From positions 2,666,001 to 2,730,000 of the forward strand of contig NZ_LR134356.1 in assembly GCF_900637195.1 (NCBI RefSeq): DNA of 64,000 bases, in the 5' to 3' direction. Origin of the DNA: Mycolicibacterium aurum (lineage in GTDB: Bacteria; Actinomycetota; Actinomycetes; Mycobacteriales; Mycobacteriaceae). The translations under genes were made by a program, and so were the position numbers. Positions 35,344 through 47,863 of the stretch are shown here, in pieces. Below the pieces are notes generated by a model. It was not told the DNA's origin. It saw only the letters and a list, made by a program, of their open reading frames with translations, and made no database searches. Within the stretch, counting starts at the first letter, position 1. Each line of letters starts with the position of its first letter.

Positions 35344-35907
35344 CTACGGCTGGCGAACCGACGCCTCGACGAGGTCCAGTACCGCACTGAGCTTTTCGGG
35401 GTCATCCCCGGATGCCAGCCGCGCCACCAGGCCGTCGAGCACCAGCTCCAGATAGGTGCGCAGTACCTCTCCCGGAACATCGTCGCGAAGACGACCCGCC
35501 TGTTTCTGGCGCCGCAGCCGCTCCGCCGTCGCGGCTGACAGCTCCGCCGACCGCTCGGCCCAGCCCCGACTGAAGGTGGGATCGTTGCGCAACTTCCGGG
35601 CGATCTCCAGCCGGGTGGCCAGCCAGTCGAACTGCTCGGGTGCGGCGAGCATGTCCCTCATCACCTGGATCAGACCCTCGCGCGCCGCGACCTCGGCCAT
35701 CCGCTCCGCGTCTTCACGCGCCAGTTCGAAGAACAGCGTGTCCTTGTCGCGGAAATGATGGAAAATCGCGCCGCGCGAGAGCCCGACCGTCTGCTCCAGA
35801 CGTCGTACGGTCGCCCGGTCATAGCCGTACTCGGCGAAACACCGCCGGGCACCATCGAGGATCTGGCGACGACGCGCCGCCAGATGATCGTCGGTCACCC
35901 GTGGCAT
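35344..35907 (-). CDS. acnR: AcnR-like TetR-family repressor of aconitase
   Basis: 187 aa from the ATG at 35907 (MPRVTDDHL); longer starts lie inside acn. The TetR HTH is RRQILDGARRCFAEYGYDRATVRRLEQTVGLSRGAIFHHFRDKD, with GLSRGAIFHHF as recognition helix. It sits 22 bases downstream of acn in the same direction, the arrangement of acn-acnR in Corynebacterium and of Rv1475c-Rv1474c. In C. glutamicum AcnR represses aconitase; a match to its operator lies upstream of acn here (38807-38822). The gene is convergent with the small HTH gene, only five bases apart. Confidence 0.88.
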   Translation of the reverse strand: MPRVTDDHLAARRRQILDGARRCFAEYGYDRATVRRLEQTVGLSRGAIFHHFRDKDTLFFELAREDAERMAEVAAREGLIQVMRDMLAAPEQFDWLATRLEIARKLRNDPTFSRGWAERSAELSAATAERLRRQKQAGRLRDDVPGEVLRTYLELVLDGLVARLASGDDPEKLSAVLDLVEASVRQP

Positions 35908-35929
35908 GGGCTCAGCCCTCTGCCGGTCA

Positions 35930-38764
<2,835 letters not shown>

Positions 38765-38806
38765 TCATCGCCGCGACGGGCTGTGTCGGCGGCGTTCTGA
38801 CCCTAA

Positions 38807-38822
38807 CAGTACGCTTGTCCTG
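38807..38822. promoter_or_regulatory. Candidate AcnR operator upstream of acn
   Basis: CAGTACGCTTGTCCTG fits the corynebacterial AcnR consensus as I recall it (CAGNACnnncGTACTG) with two mismatches: T for the lower-case C, and C for A in the right arm. It lies between acn and the divergent Rv1476-type gene, 61 bases from the acn start. Confidence 0.6.
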
Positions 38823-38835
38823 TAATAAATCCCAG

Positions 38836-38889
38836 GGTGGGTACCAGTCTTGTCTGTACGCGGGCATGGTGCCACCCGTGGTGGGTACC
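38836..38889. repeat. Ten-base direct repeat in the acn / Rv1476-like intergenic region
   Basis: GGTGGGTACC occurs at 38836-38845 and again at 38880-38889, 44 bases apart, close to four helical turns. Both copies end in the palindromic GGTACC. They lie just beyond the AcnR-like site and before the GTG at 38947, and could bind a dimeric regulator. No known regulator is recognised. Confidence 0.4.
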
Positions 38890-38946
38890 CCGATCGACCC
38901 ATCGTGTCGCGTTCCCGACGACTTTGTCGTCGCGTACGGTGCTGAT

Positions 38947-39534
38947 GTGTCCGGACTGCAATTCGTCCCGTTCCTGCCGACGTACATCCCGCCGGAGCTG
39001 TGTCAGACCGTGGGCATCGACCCCACGATTCCCGGCGCCCCGGACATCTGCATGGACGTGGTGCGCGATGACGTGGCCGATTCGGGCATCAGTGCACGCG
39101 GTGTGAACCCCGAGGGGGTGGCCCAGCTTCGGCAGGTCGTCGAGGACGCCGCTCAGCGGGACATCGACCTCAAGATCGTCGTCATCAACGGGAACCCTCC
39201 GATCAACACACCGCTGCGGGATATCGCGACCGAGATCGGCAAAGCCAACCCCGGCGCCACGGTCCTCGCGCTGAGCCCGTCGTTCGCCGGGACGTACAGT
39301 CCCGAGTTCGATCGCATGACCCTGGAGGCCGGCGAAGATCTGGCGAAGACCGGGGATCCGGTGCAGTCCTCGAAGAATTTCGTCGGCGAGTTGACGAACA
39401 CGCACTTTCCCTGGACGCCATTCACCATTGTCCTTGTTTTGGCCGTTGCGATAGCGGTCGTGGCGACCCGTGCACTGCGGAAATGGGGCAAACGGAACGC
39501 CGTCTCCAGCGCAGCGTCCACCAGCGACGATTAG
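38947..39534 (+). CDS. Rv1476-family membrane protein (DUF6676-like)
   Basis: 195 aa from the GTG at 38947, chosen to match the usual length of about 186 aa; upstream in-frame ATGs would read through the repeat region. A soluble N-terminal domain (PFLPTYIPPELCQTVGID, then IKVVINGNPP-like strands, actually LKIVVINGNPPINTPLRDIATEIG) is followed by one membrane helix, FTIVLVLAVAIAVVATRAL at about residues 160-178, and a basic tail. The fold looks like a TPM/modulin-type domain. It stands upstream of ripA as in M. tuberculosis. Function is not established; a role in envelope maintenance is inference from position. Confidence 0.82.
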   Translation: MSGLQFVPFLPTYIPPELCQTVGIDPTIPGAPDICMDVVRDDVADSGISARGVNPEGVAQLRQVVEDAAQRDIDLKIVVINGNPPINTPLRDIATEIGKANPGATVLALSPSFAGTYSPEFDRMTLEAGEDLAKTGDPVQSSKNFVGELTNTHFPWTPFTIVLVLAVAIAVVATRALRKWGKRNAVSSAASTSDD

Positions 39535-39589
39535 CGGATTGCCGTTTCTGCCGCTAATTCAAACATCACCATTTGATAACGCACATCGC

Positions 39590-39627
39590 AATTACAATGT
39601 TGTAATTTGTGACTAAAGTTTCTTTAG
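39590..39627. promoter_or_regulatory. Two palindromes upstream of ripA
   Basis: AATTACAATGTTGTAATT (39590-39607, perfect 8-2-8) and CTAAAGTTTCTTTAG (39613-39627, perfect 6-3-6) lie side by side in an unusually AT-rich stretch, 127 bases before the ripA ATG. They may be operators. RipA expression is known to respond to MtrA and to other envelope signals in mycobacteria, but I cannot match either site to a known motif. Confidence 0.5.
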
Positions 39628-39753
39628 GGTCTGATGTGACGTACGGTGCAAACGGTGCCTGATGTTGCGGTAGTGCTCAGTGTGACTTCTGTGGTTCAGG
39701 CGCCCTATTCCGTGCCGACACGTTCGCGTGGAGCCTGAGGAGACCTGAGTCGA

Positions 39754-41181
39754 ATGAGACGCACCACTGGCGGCGCCTCCGCTTCGCGGCTGTGCGCTGC
39801 ATCCCTGGCCTTCGGCATGGTGCTCACCACGCCGGGGCTGGCCCAGGCGCAGCCCGCCCGCGCCGATGGGATGGCGCAATTGGTGACCGACGTCGCCAAC
39901 GTGAACCAGAAGCTGCAGGACCTCGGTGCCGAGATCCAGATGCAACAGGAGAGCGTGAACAAGGCGATCCTCGACGTGCAGACCGCGCGCGACAATGCGG
40001 CTGCCGCGCAGGGGGAGGTCGACGCCAGCGCGCAGCGCGTCAAGGAGGCCAACGCCGCCATCGCCGCCGCGCAGGACCGCTTCGACGTGTTCGCCGCCTC
40101 GATGTACACCAACGGACCGTCGAGTTCGTACCTGACCGCGTCGGACCCGACCGACATCCTCAACACCGCGGCGACCGGTGAGGCGCTGTCGATCAGCTCG
40201 CAGAAGGTGATGGCCGATCTGCAGCGTGCCCGCACCGAGCAGGTCAACAGGGAGTCCGCGGCGCGACTGGCCAAACAGCAGGCCGACGACGCCGTGAAGG
40301 CCGCTGAGAGCAGCCAGGCGGACGCGGTGTCGGCACTGAGCAGTGCACAGGAGACGTTCAAGGCGCAGCAGGTCGAGCTCGACCGCCTCGCCGCCGAACG
40401 GGCCCAGGCGCAGGCCCGCCTGAAGGAAGCCCAGACGCTGGCGGCACCGTCGAGCGGTGCCCCGGCGGCCGCGCCGTCGGCGCCCGCCGCCGAAGGGACG
40501 GCCGCACCCACGGGCAAGGCCGGGGCGTCGGGCGTGAACCCCGACTGGGACGTCGATCCCACGACCGGCAACCGCGACACCGCCTGGGACATGACGCTGC
40601 CCCAGATCCCGGCCGCGTTCGTCAGCGGCGACCCGATCCAGATCATCAACGCGGTCCTGAAGATCATCACCACCTCGGTCGAGATCACGCAGAACCTGGG
40701 TCGCAAATTCCTGCAGAGCCTTGGACTGCTGCCCACCGAGACCGGCATCACCAACGGCGCCATTCCGACGGTGTACGGCCGACAGGCCACCGAGTACGTG
40801 ATCAAGCGGGGGATGGCCCAGATGGGCGTGCCGTATTCCTGGGGCGGCGGCAACGCGGCCGGACCCAGCCGTGGCATCGACCAGGGCGCGGGCACAGTCG
40901 GTTTCGACTGCTCGGGCCTGATGCTCTACATGTTCGCGGGAATCGGCATCAAGCTGGACCACTACACCGGCTCGCAGTACAACGCCGGACGCAAGGTGCC
41001 GTCCTCGCAGATGCGTCGCGGCGACATGATCTTCTACGGCCCCAACGCCAGCCAGCACGTCGCGATGTACCTCGGCGACGGCCAGATGCTGGAGGCGCCC
41101 TACACCGGCTCGGTGGTCAAGATCTCGCCGGTGCGCACCAGCGGCATGACCCCGTACGTCACCCGCATGGTCGAGTGGTGA
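39754..41181 (+). CDS. ripA: Peptidoglycan endopeptidase RipA (NlpC/P60)
   Basis: 475 aa secreted hydrolase. It has an N-terminal signal peptide (cleavage likely after AQAQPARA), a coiled-coil domain at about residues 45-235, an Ala/Pro-rich linker, and a C-terminal NlpC/P60 domain. The catalytic triad is C386 (GFDCSG), H435 (SQHVAMY) and E447 (MLEAPYTG), matching C383, H432 and E444 of the M. tuberculosis enzyme with a constant shift of three. RipA cleaves the D-Glu to meso-DAP bond at the septum during daughter-cell separation, and the coiled coil holds the zymogen inactive. It overlaps ripB by seven bases. Confidence 0.97.
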   Translation: MRRTTGGASASRLCAASLAFGMVLTTPGLAQAQPARADGMAQLVTDVANVNQKLQDLGAEIQMQQESVNKAILDVQTARDNAAAAQGEVDASAQRVKEANAAIAAAQDRFDVFAASMYTNGPSSSYLTASDPTDILNTAATGEALSISSQKVMADLQRARTEQVNRESAARLAKQQADDAVKAAESSQADAVSALSSAQETFKAQQVELDRLAAERAQAQARLKEAQTLAAPSSGAPAAAPSAPAAEGTAAPTGKAGASGVNPDWDVDPTTGNRDTAWDMTLPQIPAAFVSGDPIQIINAVLKIITTSVEITQNLGRKFLQSLGLLPTETGITNGAIPTVYGRQATEYVIKRGMAQMGVPYSWGGGNAAGPSRGIDQGAGTVGFDCSGLMLYMFAGIGIKLDHYTGSQYNAGRKVPSSQMRRGDMIFYGPNASQHVAMYLGDGQMLEAPYTGSVVKISPVRTSGMTPYVTRMVEW

Positions 41182-41867
41182 TCGCGCTGCGTCGCTTCAT
41201 CATCGCGGCGGCCACCGCCGTAGCGCTGCTGGCCGGCGCGCTCGCACCGGCCTCCGCCCAGCCGGGCGGCGGGCTGTGGGATCCGCTCCTGCCGATGCGG
41301 CCGAGCGCCGGGGCACCGGGTGATCCGCTGGCGATCGCGAACGCCTCGCTGGCCGTGACCGCACAGGCCACCCAGGCGACGATGGGTATGGGGCGCAAGT
41401 TCCTGCAGAGCCTCGGCCTCGTGCCGCCCGATGCGCCCAGCGTCGCCGCCGGGTCCGTGCGGGGCCCCGCAGCGGTCGAGTACGTGATCAAACGCGGCGC
41501 CGCACGGCTGGGCACCCCGTACTCGTGGGGCGGCGGCAAGCCGACCGGCCCCAGCCTCGGAGTCGAACGCGGAGCAAACACGGTCGGCTTCGACTGCTCG
41601 GGCTTCACCCAGTACTCGTTCGCCGGCGTCGGCGTCTTGATCCCGAAGTACTCGGGCGACCAGTTCAACACCGGCCGCCGGGTTCCGGTACAGCAGGCCA
41701 AACGGGGCGACCTCTTGTTCTGGGGACCGGGCGGGAGCCAGCACGTCGCCATCTACCTCGGCGGCGGCAAGATGCTCGAATCGGGAGGCACCGCCGACAA
41801 GGTGGTCGTGAGCCCGGTGCGGATGGCAGGTCTGCAGCCGACCGTGCAACGCATTATCGAATCCTGA
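41175..41867 (+). CDS. ripB: Peptidoglycan endopeptidase RipB (NlpC/P60)
   Basis: 230 aa with a signal peptide (hydrophobic core AAATAVALLAGALAPASA) and a single NlpC/P60 domain without the inhibitory coiled coil of RipA. Catalytic residues are in VGFDCSGFTQY, SQHVAIYLGG and MLESGG. The start GTG lies inside the last codons of ripA (41175, or 41178 with a GTGA overlap). RipB cleaves peptidoglycan stem peptides together with RipA during division. The shared segment MGRKFLQSLGL before the catalytic domain shows the two arose by duplication. Confidence 0.95.
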   Translation: MVIALRRFIIAAATAVALLAGALAPASAQPGGGLWDPLLPMRPSAGAPGDPLAIANASLAVTAQATQATMGMGRKFLQSLGLVPPDAPSVAAGSVRGPAAVEYVIKRGAARLGTPYSWGGGKPTGPSLGVERGANTVGFDCSGFTQYSFAGVGVLIPKYSGDQFNTGRRVPVQQAKRGDLLFWGPGGSQHVAIYLGGGKMLESGGTADKVVVSPVRMAGLQPTVQRIIES

Positions 41868-42010
41868 GTGTGGCCTGAGTTAAACCTGAGCAACCCGGGC
41901 GACGTCGACGGATCTCCGAGCGCCTGGAATAGTTGACGACGGGTGCGCGGCCACTACCGGTTCGCGCCGCTGGAAATCCAGCATGTACGGCGCATGTGGA
42001 AGGAATATTG

Positions 42011-43156
42011 ATGACCTCACCGAGTGGACCGCCGCAGGGCGCTGGAGGATATCCCGGACAGGCCCCGCCGCAGGGCTATTCCGCGGGTGCACATGCCGCG
42101 CCGAGTGCCGCGCAATCCAACGGTGGCCTGCAGAGCGAGGTGCACACACTCGAGCGGGCGATCTTCGAGGTCAAGCGGATCATCGTCGGTCAGGACCAGC
42201 TCGTCGAGCGGATGCTGGTCGGCCTGCTCGCCAAGGGCCACGTCCTGCTCGAAGGTGTTCCCGGTGTGGCCAAGACCCTGGCTGTCGAGACGTTCGCCAA
42301 GGTGGTCGGCGGAACGTTCGCCCGCATCCAGTTCACGCCCGACCTGGTGCCCACCGACATCGTCGGTACCCGTATCTACCGCGCGGGCAAGGAGGAGTTC
42401 GACATCGAACTCGGACCTGTCGTGGTCAACTTCCTGCTCGCCGACGAGATCAACCGTGCACCGGCCAAGGTGCAGTCCGCGCTGCTCGAGGTGATGGCCG
42501 AACGCAAGATCTCCATCGGTGGCAAGACGTTCCCGCTGCCCAGCCCGTTCCTCGTGATGGCGACGCAGAACCCCATCGAGCAGGAGGGTGTGTACCAGCT
42601 TCCGGAAGCACAGCGCGACCGCTTCCTGTTCAAGCTGAACGTCGACTACCCGTCGCCGGAAGAAGAGCGCGAGATCATCTACCGGATGGGCGTCAAGCCG
42701 CCGGAGCCCAAGGCGATCCTGAACACCGGCGATCTGCTCCGGCTGCAGGACGTCGCGGCCAACAACTTCGTCCACCACGCGCTCGTCGACTACGTGGTGC
42801 GCATCGTCACCGCCACCCGCGAGCCGGAGAAGTTCGGCATGCCGGACGCCAAGGCGTGGATCGCCTACGGCGCGTCGCCGCGTGCGTCGCTGGGCATCAT
42901 CGCCGCGTCTCGGGCGCTGGCCCTGGTCCGCGGCCGTGACTACGTGATCCCGCAGGACGTCGTCGAGGTCATCCCCGATGTGCTGCGGCACCGCCTGGTG
43001 CTGACCTACGACGCGCTGGCCGACGAGGTCTCCTCCGAGACGGTGGTCAACCGCATCCTGCAGACGGTGGCCCTGCCACAGGTGAATGCGATTCCGCAGC
43101 AAGGCCATTCGGTACCACCCGCAGTGCCGACGGCCGCCGCCGCGGCCGGTCGGTGA
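42011..43156 (+). CDS. moxR1: MoxR-family AAA+ ATPase (MoxR1)
   Basis: 381 aa from the ATG at 42011 with AAGGA in front; a longer frame from 41933 lacks family similarity. A Gly/Pro/Gln-rich N-terminus of about 40 residues precedes the AAA+ core: Walker A LEGVPGVAKT, Walker B FLLADEINRAP, sensor 1 MATQNPIEQEG, and arginine-finger region EAQRDRFLF. MoxR ATPases act as chaperones for assembling metal-cofactor or VWA-domain proteins. DUF58 and VWA genes follow, the standard MoxR module. The 143 bases between ripB and this gene show nothing clear. Confidence 0.95.
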   Translation: MTSPSGPPQGAGGYPGQAPPQGYSAGAHAAPSAAQSNGGLQSEVHTLERAIFEVKRIIVGQDQLVERMLVGLLAKGHVLLEGVPGVAKTLAVETFAKVVGGTFARIQFTPDLVPTDIVGTRIYRAGKEEFDIELGPVVVNFLLADEINRAPAKVQSALLEVMAERKISIGGKTFPLPSPFLVMATQNPIEQEGVYQLPEAQRDRFLFKLNVDYPSPEEEREIIYRMGVKPPEPKAILNTGDLLRLQDVAANNFVHHALVDYVVRIVTATREPEKFGMPDAKAWIAYGASPRASLGIIAASRALALVRGRDYVIPQDVVEVIPDVLRHRLVLTYDALADEVSSETVVNRILQTVALPQVNAIPQQGHSVPPAVPTAAAAAGR

Positions 43157-43165
43157 TCCGGCTAG

Positions 43166-44110
43166 GTGACCAGGTCCAGTCGCAGCGTCGATCTGCCGTC
43201 GATGCAACGCGGGGAGATTCGTGACCCCGCGCTGACCGCTGCGCTGCGCAAGCTCGAGTTGACGGTTCGGCGCAAACTCGACGGCGTGCTGCACGGCGAC
43301 CATCTCGGGTTGCTGCCCGGTCCCGGATCAGAACCCGGGGAGTCACGGACCTATCAGCCGGGTGACGACGTGCGCCGGATGGACTGGTCGGTGACGGCCC
43401 GCACCACGCATCCGCACGTGCGGCAGATGATCGCCGACCGCGAGCTGGAGACCTGGCTGGTGGTCGACATGTCGGCCAGCCTCGATTTCGGCACCGCCGG
43501 ATGCGAGAAACGCGATCTGGCCGTGGCGGCCGCGGCGTCGATCACCTTCCTCAACAGCGGCGGCGGCAACCGCATCGGCGCCATCATCTCCAACGGCGAG
43601 ACCACCCGCCGGGTGCCTGCGCTGTCGGGCCGGATGCACGAGCAGGAGTTGCTCCGCGCCATCGCGACGACGCCGAGGGCGCCGGTCGGCGTGCGGGGCG
43701 ACCTGTCCGCGGCGATCGACAGTTTGCGCAGGCCGGAGCGGCGCCGCGGGATGGCCGTGGTCATCAGCGACTTCCTGGGGCCGATCGACTGGATGCGGCC
43801 GATGCGCGCCATCGCGGCGCGCCACGAGGTGCTCGGGGTCGAGATCATCGATCCCCGCGACGTCGAGTTGCCCGCCGTCGGCGAGGTGGTCCTGCAGGAC
43901 ACCGAGACCGGCCGTACCCGTGAGTTCACCATCGACGAGCAGCTGCGCACCGATTTCGAGAAGGCCTCGGCGGCGCACCGGGCCGAGGTGGCGCGCACGC
44001 TGCGGCGCTGCAATGCGCCGTTGCTGACGCTGCGGACCGACCGTGACTGGATCAACGACGTGGTGCGGTTCGTGGCGAGCAGGCGCCGGGGCGCCCTTGC
44101 GGGGCGATGA
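43166..44110 (+). CDS. DUF58 domain protein (MoxR partner)
   Basis: 314 aa, GTG nine bases after the moxR stop. The DUF58 signature is clear: HLGLLPGPGSEPGESRTYQPGDDVRRMDWSVTART around residues 47-81, followed by a VWA-like beta strand WLVVDMSASLDF that contains a MIDAS-like DMSAS. DUF58 proteins are encoded with MoxR and VWA partners and are thought to be clients or adaptors. Equivalent of Rv1480. No membrane helix is evident, so it is probably cytosolic or peripheral. Confidence 0.93.
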   Translation: MTRSSRSVDLPSMQRGEIRDPALTAALRKLELTVRRKLDGVLHGDHLGLLPGPGSEPGESRTYQPGDDVRRMDWSVTARTTHPHVRQMIADRELETWLVVDMSASLDFGTAGCEKRDLAVAAAASITFLNSGGGNRIGAIISNGETTRRVPALSGRMHEQELLRAIATTPRAPVGVRGDLSAAIDSLRRPERRRGMAVVISDFLGPIDWMRPMRAIAARHEVLGVEIIDPRDVELPAVGEVVLQDTETGRTREFTIDEQLRTDFEKASAAHRAEVARTLRRCNAPLLTLRTDRDWINDVVRFVASRRRGALAGR

Positions 44111-44167
44111 GCGCTTGCGCGAAGAGCAGGACAGTTCGTGACATTACGACGAAATGACAAGTAGGAC

Positions 44168-45175
44168 ATGACTTTACCGTTGCTCGGACCGATGTCACTG
44201 TCGGGTTTCGAACACCCGTGGTTCTTCCTGTTCTTCCTCGCGGTGCTGGGGCTGATCGCGCTGTACATCGTGGTGCAGCTGTCGCGCCAGCGGCGGGTCC
44301 TGCGGTTCGCCAACATGGAGCTGCTGGAAAGCGTCGCGCCGAAGCGGCCCAGCCGGTGGCGTCATCTGCCTGCCATCCTGTTGATCCTGTCGCTGGTGTC
44401 CTTCACCGTCGCGATGGCCGGACCCACCCATGACGTCCGCATCCCGCGCAACCGGGCAGTCGTCATGCTCGTCGTCGACGTGTCGCAGTCGATGCGTGCC
44501 ACCGACGTCGCCCCGAACCGGCTCGTGGCCGCGCAGGAGGCGGCCAAACAATTCGCCGACCAGCTCACGCCGGGCATCAATCTCGGTCTGATCGCCTACG
44601 CGGGCACGGCGACGGTTCTCGTCTCGCCGACCACGAACCGCGAATCGACCAAGACCGCGATCGACAAGCTGCAGCTGGCCGACCGCACCGCCACCGGTGA
44701 GGGCATCTTCACCGCGCTGCAGGCCGTCGCGACGGTCGGCGCGGTCATCGGCGGCGGCGACGAGCCCCCGCCCGCCCGCATCGTGCTGATGTCGGACGGC
44801 AAGGAGACGGTGCCGTCCAATCCGGACAATCCGAAGGGCGCGTACACCGCGGCCCGGACCGCCAAGGATCAGGGCGTCCCCATCTCGACGGTGTCGTTCG
44901 GCACGCCGTACGGATACGTGGAGATCAACGATCAGCGTCAGCCGGTGCCGGTCGACGACGAGATGCTCAAGAAGATCGCCGACCTCTCCGGCGGCGAGGC
45001 GTTCACCGCGTCCAGTTTGGAACAGCTCAAGGCGGTGTTCACGGACCTGCAGGAACAGATCGGCTACGAGACCATCAAGGGCGATGCCAGCGTGGGCTGG
45101 CTGCGCCTCGGCGCACTGGTGCTGGCGCTGGCGGCTCTTGGTTCGCTGCTGATCAACCGCCGACTGCCCAATTAA
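44168..45175 (+). CDS. VWA-domain membrane protein (Rv1481-like)
   Basis: 335 aa in the inner membrane. Two helices at the N-terminus ([19 protein letters not shown] and [19 protein letters not shown]) and one at the C-terminus ([17 protein letters not shown]) flank a VWA domain with the MIDAS motif DVSQSM, a threonine in [11 protein letters not shown] and MSDGKET. Such proteins bind divalent metal and interact with MoxR. It completes the moxR-DUF58-VWA operon, which precedes fabG1-inhA in mycobacteria. Confidence 0.94.
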   Translation: MTLPLLGPMSLSGFEHPWFFLFFLAVLGLIALYIVVQLSRQRRVLRFANMELLESVAPKRPSRWRHLPAILLILSLVSFTVAMAGPTHDVRIPRNRAVVMLVVDVSQSMRATDVAPNRLVAAQEAAKQFADQLTPGINLGLIAYAGTATVLVSPTTNRESTKTAIDKLQLADRTATGEGIFTALQAVATVGAVIGGGDEPPPARIVLMSDGKETVPSNPDNPKGAYTAARTAKDQGVPISTVSFGTPYGYVEINDQRQPVPVDDEMLKKIADLSGGEAFTASSLEQLKAVFTDLQEQIGYETIKGDASVGWLRLGALVLALAALGSLLINRRLPN

Positions 45176-45212
45176 CTAAGGCGATTTCTTAAGAATGGTG
45201 CTGACCCATTAA

Positions 45213-45986
<774 letters not shown>

Positions 45987-46005
45987 GAAGAAGAGGATTC
46001 GAACA

Positions 46006-46815
46006 ATGACAGGTTTCTTGGAAGGCAAGCGCATCCTCGTCACGGGGATCATCACCGACAGCTCGATCGCGTTCCACATCGCCAAGGTCGCCCAGGAGGC
46101 GGGTGCCGAGCTGGTGCTCACCGGATTCGACCGGATGAAGTTGATCCAGCGGATCATCGACCGGCTCCCGAATCCGGCGCCGCTGCTCGAGCTCGACGTG
46201 CAGAACTCCGAGCATCTGGACTCGCTGGCGGCCCGGGTCACCGAGGTCATCGGTGAGGGCAACAAGCTCGACGGGGTGGTGCACTCCATCGGCTTCATGC
46301 CGCAGACCGGTATGGGTGTCAACCCGTTCTTCGATGCGCCCTATGAGGACGTCGCCAAGGGCATCCACATCTCGGCGTACTCGTACGCCTCGTTGGCCAA
46401 GGCGGTGCTGCCGATCATGAATCCCGGCGGCGGCATCGTGGGTATGGACTTCGATCCCACCCGCGCGATGCCGGCCTACAACTGGATGACGGTCGCCAAG
46501 AGCGCGTTGGAGTCGGTCAACCGATTCGTCGCCCGCGAGGCCGGCCAGTTCGGTGTGCGGTCGAATCTCGTTGCCGCCGGACCGATCCGGACGTTGGCCA
46601 TGGCCGCGATCGTCGGTGGGGCGCTCGGCGACGACGCCGGCGCGCAGATTCAGCTGCTCGAGGAGGGCTGGGACCAGCGCGCCCCGCTGGGGTGGAACAT
46701 GAAGGATCCGACACCGGTGGCAAAGACCGTGTGCGCCTTGATGTCCGACTGGCTTCCTGCGACAACGGGCACGGTGATCTACGCCGACGGCGGAGCGAGC
46801 ACCCAGCTACTGTGA
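46006..46815 (+). CDS. inhA: NADH-dependent enoyl-[ACP] reductase InhA
   Basis: 269 aa from the ATG at 46006, the exact length of the M. tuberculosis enzyme; an upstream frame start lies inside fabG1. It reduces 2-trans-enoyl-AcpM in FAS-II and is the target of the isoniazid-NAD adduct. Active-site F149, Y158 and K165 are all in place ([15 protein letters not shown]). S94 (VVHSIGFMP), whose change gives isoniazid resistance in M. tuberculosis, is the wild-type serine. Cotranscribed with fabG1, then the ferrochelatase gene after nine bases. Confidence 0.98.
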   Translation: MTGFLEGKRILVTGIITDSSIAFHIAKVAQEAGAELVLTGFDRMKLIQRIIDRLPNPAPLLELDVQNSEHLDSLAARVTEVIGEGNKLDGVVHSIGFMPQTGMGVNPFFDAPYEDVAKGIHISAYSYASLAKAVLPIMNPGGGIVGMDFDPTRAMPAYNWMTVAKSALESVNRFVAREAGQFGVRSNLVAAGPIRTLAMAAIVGGALGDDAGAQIQLLEEGWDQRAPLGWNMKDPTPVAKTVCALMSDWLPATTGTVIYADGGASTQLL

Positions 46816-46824
46816 CGGCCTCCC

Positions 46825-47850
46825 GTGGACTTTGACGCGCTGCTGCTCCTCTCGTTCGGAGGCCCGGAGGGCCCCGAGCAGGTCATGCCGTTCCTGGAGA
46901 ACGTGACCCGTGGCCGGGGGATACCCAGGGAGCGACTGGAATCGGTCGCCGAGCACTATCTGCACTTCGGCGGCGTGTCGCCCATCAACGGCATCAACCG
47001 CGACCTGATCGGCGTCATCGAGGCCGAGCTTGCATCGCGGGACCTGCCGCTGCCCGTCTACTTCGGCAACCGCAACTGGGAGCCGTTCGTCGAGGACACC
47101 GTTGCGCTGATGCGCGACAACGGGGTTCGGCGAGCGGCGGTGTTCTCGACATCCGCGTGGGGCGGCTACTCCGGATGCACCCAGTATCAGGAGGACATCG
47201 CCCGCGCCCGGGCCGCCACTGGTGCCGGGGCCCCCGAACTGGTCAAACTGCGGCAGTACTTCGACCATCCGTTGCTGATCGCGATGTTCGCCGACGCCAT
47301 CACCGCGGCGGCCGCTACGCTGCCTGCGCATCTGCGCGAGGACGCACGGCTGGTGTTCACCGCGCATTCCATCCCGCTTCGCGCCGCATCCCGTTGTGGG
47401 CCCGATCTTTACGAGCGCCAGGTCGGTTACACCGCCGGCCTGGTGGCCGCGGCGGCGGGCTACCCGGAGTACGACCAGGTCTGGCAGTCCCGCTCGGGTC
47501 CGCCCCAGGTTCCCTGGCTTGAGCCCGACGTCGGCGACCACCTCGAGGTGTTGGCCAAGAGCGGCACCAAAGCGGTGATCGTGTGCCCGGTGGGATTCGT
47601 CGCCGACCACATCGAAGTGGTCTGGGATCTGGACAATGAACTCGCCGAGCAGGCCGCCGCCGCGGGTGTCGCTCTTGCCCGCGCATCCACACCCAACTCG
47701 GCGCCCCGTTTCGCCCGGTTGGCCGTCGACCTGCTCGACGAGCTCCGTCTGAACCGCCCGCCGCAGCGGGTGGCGGCAGCGGACGCGGTGCCCGGCTACG
47801 GGAACAGTGTCAACGGCGCACTGTGCACCCCGGCCTGCTCGTCGAGCTGA
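46825..47850 (+). CDS. cpfC: Coproporphyrin III ferrochelatase
   Basis: 341 aa, GTG start nine bases after inhA. The enzyme inserts Fe(II) into coproporphyrin III in the heme pathway of actinobacteria. Family marks: [15 protein letters not shown] at the N-terminus, AHSIPLRA carrying the metal-side histidine, and [19 protein letters not shown]. The C-terminus ends CTPACSSS, and SGCTQYQED holds another conserved cysteine; mycobacterial ferrochelatases carry a [2Fe-2S] cluster, and these cysteines could be ligands, though I count fewer at the C-terminus than I would expect. Also called hemZ or hemH. Confidence 0.95.
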   Translation: MDFDALLLLSFGGPEGPEQVMPFLENVTRGRGIPRERLESVAEHYLHFGGVSPINGINRDLIGVIEAELASRDLPLPVYFGNRNWEPFVEDTVALMRDNGVRRAAVFSTSAWGGYSGCTQYQEDIARARAATGAGAPELVKLRQYFDHPLLIAMFADAITAAAATLPAHLREDARLVFTAHSIPLRAASRCGPDLYERQVGYTAGLVAAAAGYPEYDQVWQSRSGPPQVPWLEPDVGDHLEVLAKSGTKAVIVCPVGFVADHIEVVWDLDNELAEQAAAAGVALARASTPNSAPRFARLAVDLLDELRLNRPPQRVAAADAVPGYGNSVNGALCTPACSSS

Positions 47851-47863
47851 CGCTCGTCCGGCG

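Noticed and set aside
39535..39753. c-di-AMP (ydaO) riboswitch before ripA
   Set aside because: Such riboswitches precede some actinobacterial hydrolase genes, but I could not find the conserved core; only simple palindromes are visible.
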